Source: Pseudobdellovibrionaceae bacterium
GTDB taxonomy: Bacteria > Bdellovibrionota > Bdellovibrionia > Bdellovibrionales > JAMPXM01
Reading direction: 5' to 3'
NCBI GenBank assembly: GCA_913776405.1
Contig: CAJYOV010000085.1
Coordinates: forward strand, 1-14,978
DNA length: 14,978 nt
Positions 14,680-14,978 of the stretch are shown one piece after another. The notes beneath the pieces are model-generated. The model was given only the letters and a program-made list of their open reading frames with translations, ran no database searches and was not told where the DNA came from. The position numbers were made by a program, and so were the translations under genes. Each line of letters starts with the position of its first letter. The first letter of the stretch is position 1.

Positions 14680-14978
14680 TCAGTGAATCGTTTTACGAGA
14701 AGTCTTGTGGCCAGTTTTGCGACGAGCACCCGACTTTTTGGTTTTCGATGTCTTCGCCTTTTCTTTCGACTTCTCGTAGCGTTCGAGGAGGCGTGTGCCT
14801 TTCGCGGCAAGCTTCTTAGCTGCGGCCATTGTTTTTGGAACAGGTTCGCCCCATGCGTGAGCCGAAAGAGCTAAACGGGTTGGTTTACCGTCTTTCATCA
14901 TCGGGCCACGCGGGTTGGCAAAATGACGGCGGAGAAATGAACCTTTACGGCGCATTTTCTCTGGTGTATCGGCTTTGC
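14680..14978 (-). CDS. small basic protein, 5' end possibly beyond the window
   Basis: The visible frame stays open from the stop at 14680 to the window edge. An ATG at 14953-14955 would give a 91-aa protein, but seven further in-frame codons precede it (KADTPEK) with no stop, so the true start may be outside. The core has KGSFLRRHFANPRGPM, GKPTRLALSAHAWGEPVPKT and AAAKKLAAKGTRLLERY. I associate this pattern with a short uncharacterised family (possibly the DUF6321 type) found in phages and bacteria; that is from memory and uncertain. The last 30 residues are a Lys/Arg/Thr/Ser-rich tail like those of DNA- or RNA-binding proteins. It converges on the preceding gene with about 40 bp between them and no clear terminator. 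Confidence 0.6.
   Translation of the reverse strand, partial: KADTPEKMRRKGSFLRRHFANPRGPMMKDGKPTRLALSAHAWGEPVPKTMAAAKKLAAKGTRLLERYEKSKEKAKTSKTKKSGARRKTGHKTSRKTIH

Overview
This window (about 15 kb, moderate GC, gene-dense, short intergenic gaps) looks like an ordinary chromosomal segment of an aerobic or facultatively respiring Gram-negative bacterium. The gene set would fit a Bdellovibrio-like or other former deltaproteobacterial genome: a fused NuoCD, a split complex I locus, a secreted subtilase and an MdlAB-type exporter. That placement is inference from gene content and organisation; no rRNA or marker gene is present to prove it. I found no transposase, integrase, phage gene, CRISPR array, tRNA or rRNA.

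Layout. Positions 33-878 (minus) hold a GNAT-family acetyltransferase with its own candidate promoter, followed by about 500 bp of apparently non-coding DNA. Positions 1479-7796 (minus) are a tightly packed operon, nuoB-nuoCD-nuoE-nuoF-nuoG-nuoI, encoding the peripheral (NADH-oxidising, electron-wiring) arm of respiratory complex I. Reading frames overlap by 1-4 bases from nuoE to nuoI. It has a candidate promoter and an 18-bp palindrome upstream and an intrinsic terminator downstream. No membrane-arm gene (nuoA, H, J-N) is in the window, even in the usual nuoA and nuoH positions.

Divergently, positions 8289-9794 (plus) encode a secreted S8 (subtilisin-like) serine protease with signal peptide, I9-type propeptide and complete catalytic residues, ended by a strong terminator. 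A minus-strand gene of unknown function (10036-10329) converges on it. Between them lies a perfect 16-bp inverted repeat that neither gene's terminator explains. Positions 10492-14111 (plus) encode two overlapping half-transporters forming a heterodimeric ABC exporter of the MdlA/MdlB (TM287/288, BmrCD) type, with complementary degenerate and canonical ATP sites. The right end holds a small membrane-anchored protein of unknown function and, convergent with it, the C-terminal part of a small basic Lys/Arg-rich protein whose 5' end may lie outside the window.

How the genes work together: NuoE, F and G oxidise NADH and pass electrons through Fe-S clusters to NuoI, NuoB and the quinone site in NuoD; the proton-pumping subunits must be encoded elsewhere. 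The other genes look like independent transcription units. I see no convincing new multi-gene system. The items most worth a second look are the membrane-arm-less nuo operon, the incomplete N7 ligand set in a short NuoG, the palindrome at the nuo promoter, a 12-bp periodic repeat before nuoE, and the long hairpin at 9946-9996.
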